Source: Isoetes taiwanensis
Taxonomy: Eukaryota > Streptophyta > Lycopodiopsida > Isoetales > Isoetaceae
Reading direction: 5' to 3'
Assembly (NCBI GenBank): GCA_021234155.1
Contig: JAJEKV010000200.1
Coordinates: forward strand, 152,001-216,000
DNA: 64,000 nucleotides
Part shown: one piece after another, positions 63,385-64,000 of the stretch
Layout: every line of letters begins with the position of its first letter
Numbering within the stretch: the stretch's first letter is position 1
Position numbers and translations under genes: made by a program
The notes under the pieces: model-generated
Seen by the model: the letters and a program-made list of their open reading frames with translations, nothing else
Told to the model about the DNA's origin: nothing
Databases searched by the model: none

Positions 63385-64000
63385 ATGGTCACAATTCATG
63401 TTGCATCCTTTTCAAGGTTTTGTCATATTGCCAGTTTTGTCTCTACCTTTTTTCATTTTCTTTGTTCTTCATTTGTTCCTTTGTTCCAATTGTTACAATA
63501 TTCCTGCCCTTATGCTTTGTTTTATTTGAGTTATCCATGCCATATTAGTTCAGTCTGTACTCCAATGCTTTAACCTTTCCATTCTAACTTTGTTTACTTT
63601 GGCCCCATTTGTTTCGTTTCTACCTCTTTTGCTCTTCATATTCCACCAGTTCCTTTGATAGATGTTTGATCCATGTTTCACTACCCTTTTTAATCCCTTT
63701 AGCATCTATATCTATTTTTTGTATTTTATATTTTTTGGTATTTTTAGTATCTATGGTGGATTTGAGTTAGCTTCCTCTTCTGTCCGCTGATATATCTTGT
63801 GTCTAGGACCTCGCCATAGAATGTCACGGTTCTATTGCGAAGTATTCGCAATAGAACTTCCATTCTTTGGCAAGGGACGTTGCTATTTATGGACCGCCTT
63901 CTTCTATATACAGTATATGCTGTGCTATCTATGTTCATAGATGAAAACGCAGAGACGATGCCACACCGCTCGAAAATTACGAGCGAGGGTAGCAGACAAA
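63385..64000. other. Continuation of pyrimidine-rich unit; third hairpin module
   Basis: Sequence like the end of the direct repeat, then at 63821-63906 a third copy of the hairpin module (AATGTCACGGTTCTATTGCG...), followed by unrelated sequence to the window end. No gene. Confidence 0.6.

Overview
This is a repeat-rich nuclear segment from a land plant. R2R3-MYB genes with the usual plant intron layout (a 130-bp second exon), plant-type LINEs with poly(A) tails and a C-terminal zinc-finger region, and an FCP1/NIF-type HAD fragment of the plant 'DLNG' kind all point to plants. The mix of transposon types suggests a seed-free lineage such as a fern, but the sequence alone does not prove this. 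I see no rRNA, tRNA, CRISPR or organellar genes.

Layout. 1-1.08 kb: a tandem array full of roughly 24-28 bp palindromes. 2.2-5.15 kb: a frame-broken DDE-like transposase gene. 6.7-7.14 kb: a small retroposed piece with a target-site duplication (TSD). 10.7-24.2 kb and 41.3-44.15 kb are two inverted copies of one locus, an R2R3-MYB gene plus about 1.3 kb of downstream sequence. The left copy has been invaded by a full LINE (11985-17778, 16-bp TSD), a Crypton-like tyrosine-recombinase element with an intact five-exon gene (about 17887-21441, 7-bp flanking repeat) and a foldback element (22511-22993, 9-bp TSD). In each case the uninterrupted site can still be read elsewhere in the window. The right MYB encodes 176 aa. 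The left MYB is open (151 aa) but has lost the R3 recognition helix by an in-frame deletion.

28578-35472 is a complete DNA transposon (TE1): terminal repeats starting GGTGTAAATTCTATA, a 6-bp TSD (TATATG) and two convergent gene blocks. The right block (- strand) encodes an RNase-H-like (DDE-type) transposase. The left block (+ strand) encodes a coiled-coil protein with a RING-H2 finger, followed by a degraded HAD/FCP1-like gene. A diverged relative (TE2, about 50605-59259) has the same convergent transposase / RING-H2 pair but is heavily damaged: frameshifts, a stop made by an ATTCT-repeat expansion, and a foldback MITE inside the RING finger. TE2 lies exactly between two roughly 4-kb direct repeats (46548-50591 and 59264-63384).

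The remainder is remnants and simple repeats: LINE 3' fragments, GC-rich foldbacks, a 25-bp-TIR element at 38.35-39.13 kb, (CT)n, (GATA)n and (ATTCT)n arrays. The most novel-looking items are the two-gene transposon with a self-encoded RING-H2 protein, and the intact Crypton-like gene in a plant with inverted repeats near its ends. Only the MYB copies and the Crypton-like gene look fully open; most other coding sequence is decaying mobile DNA.
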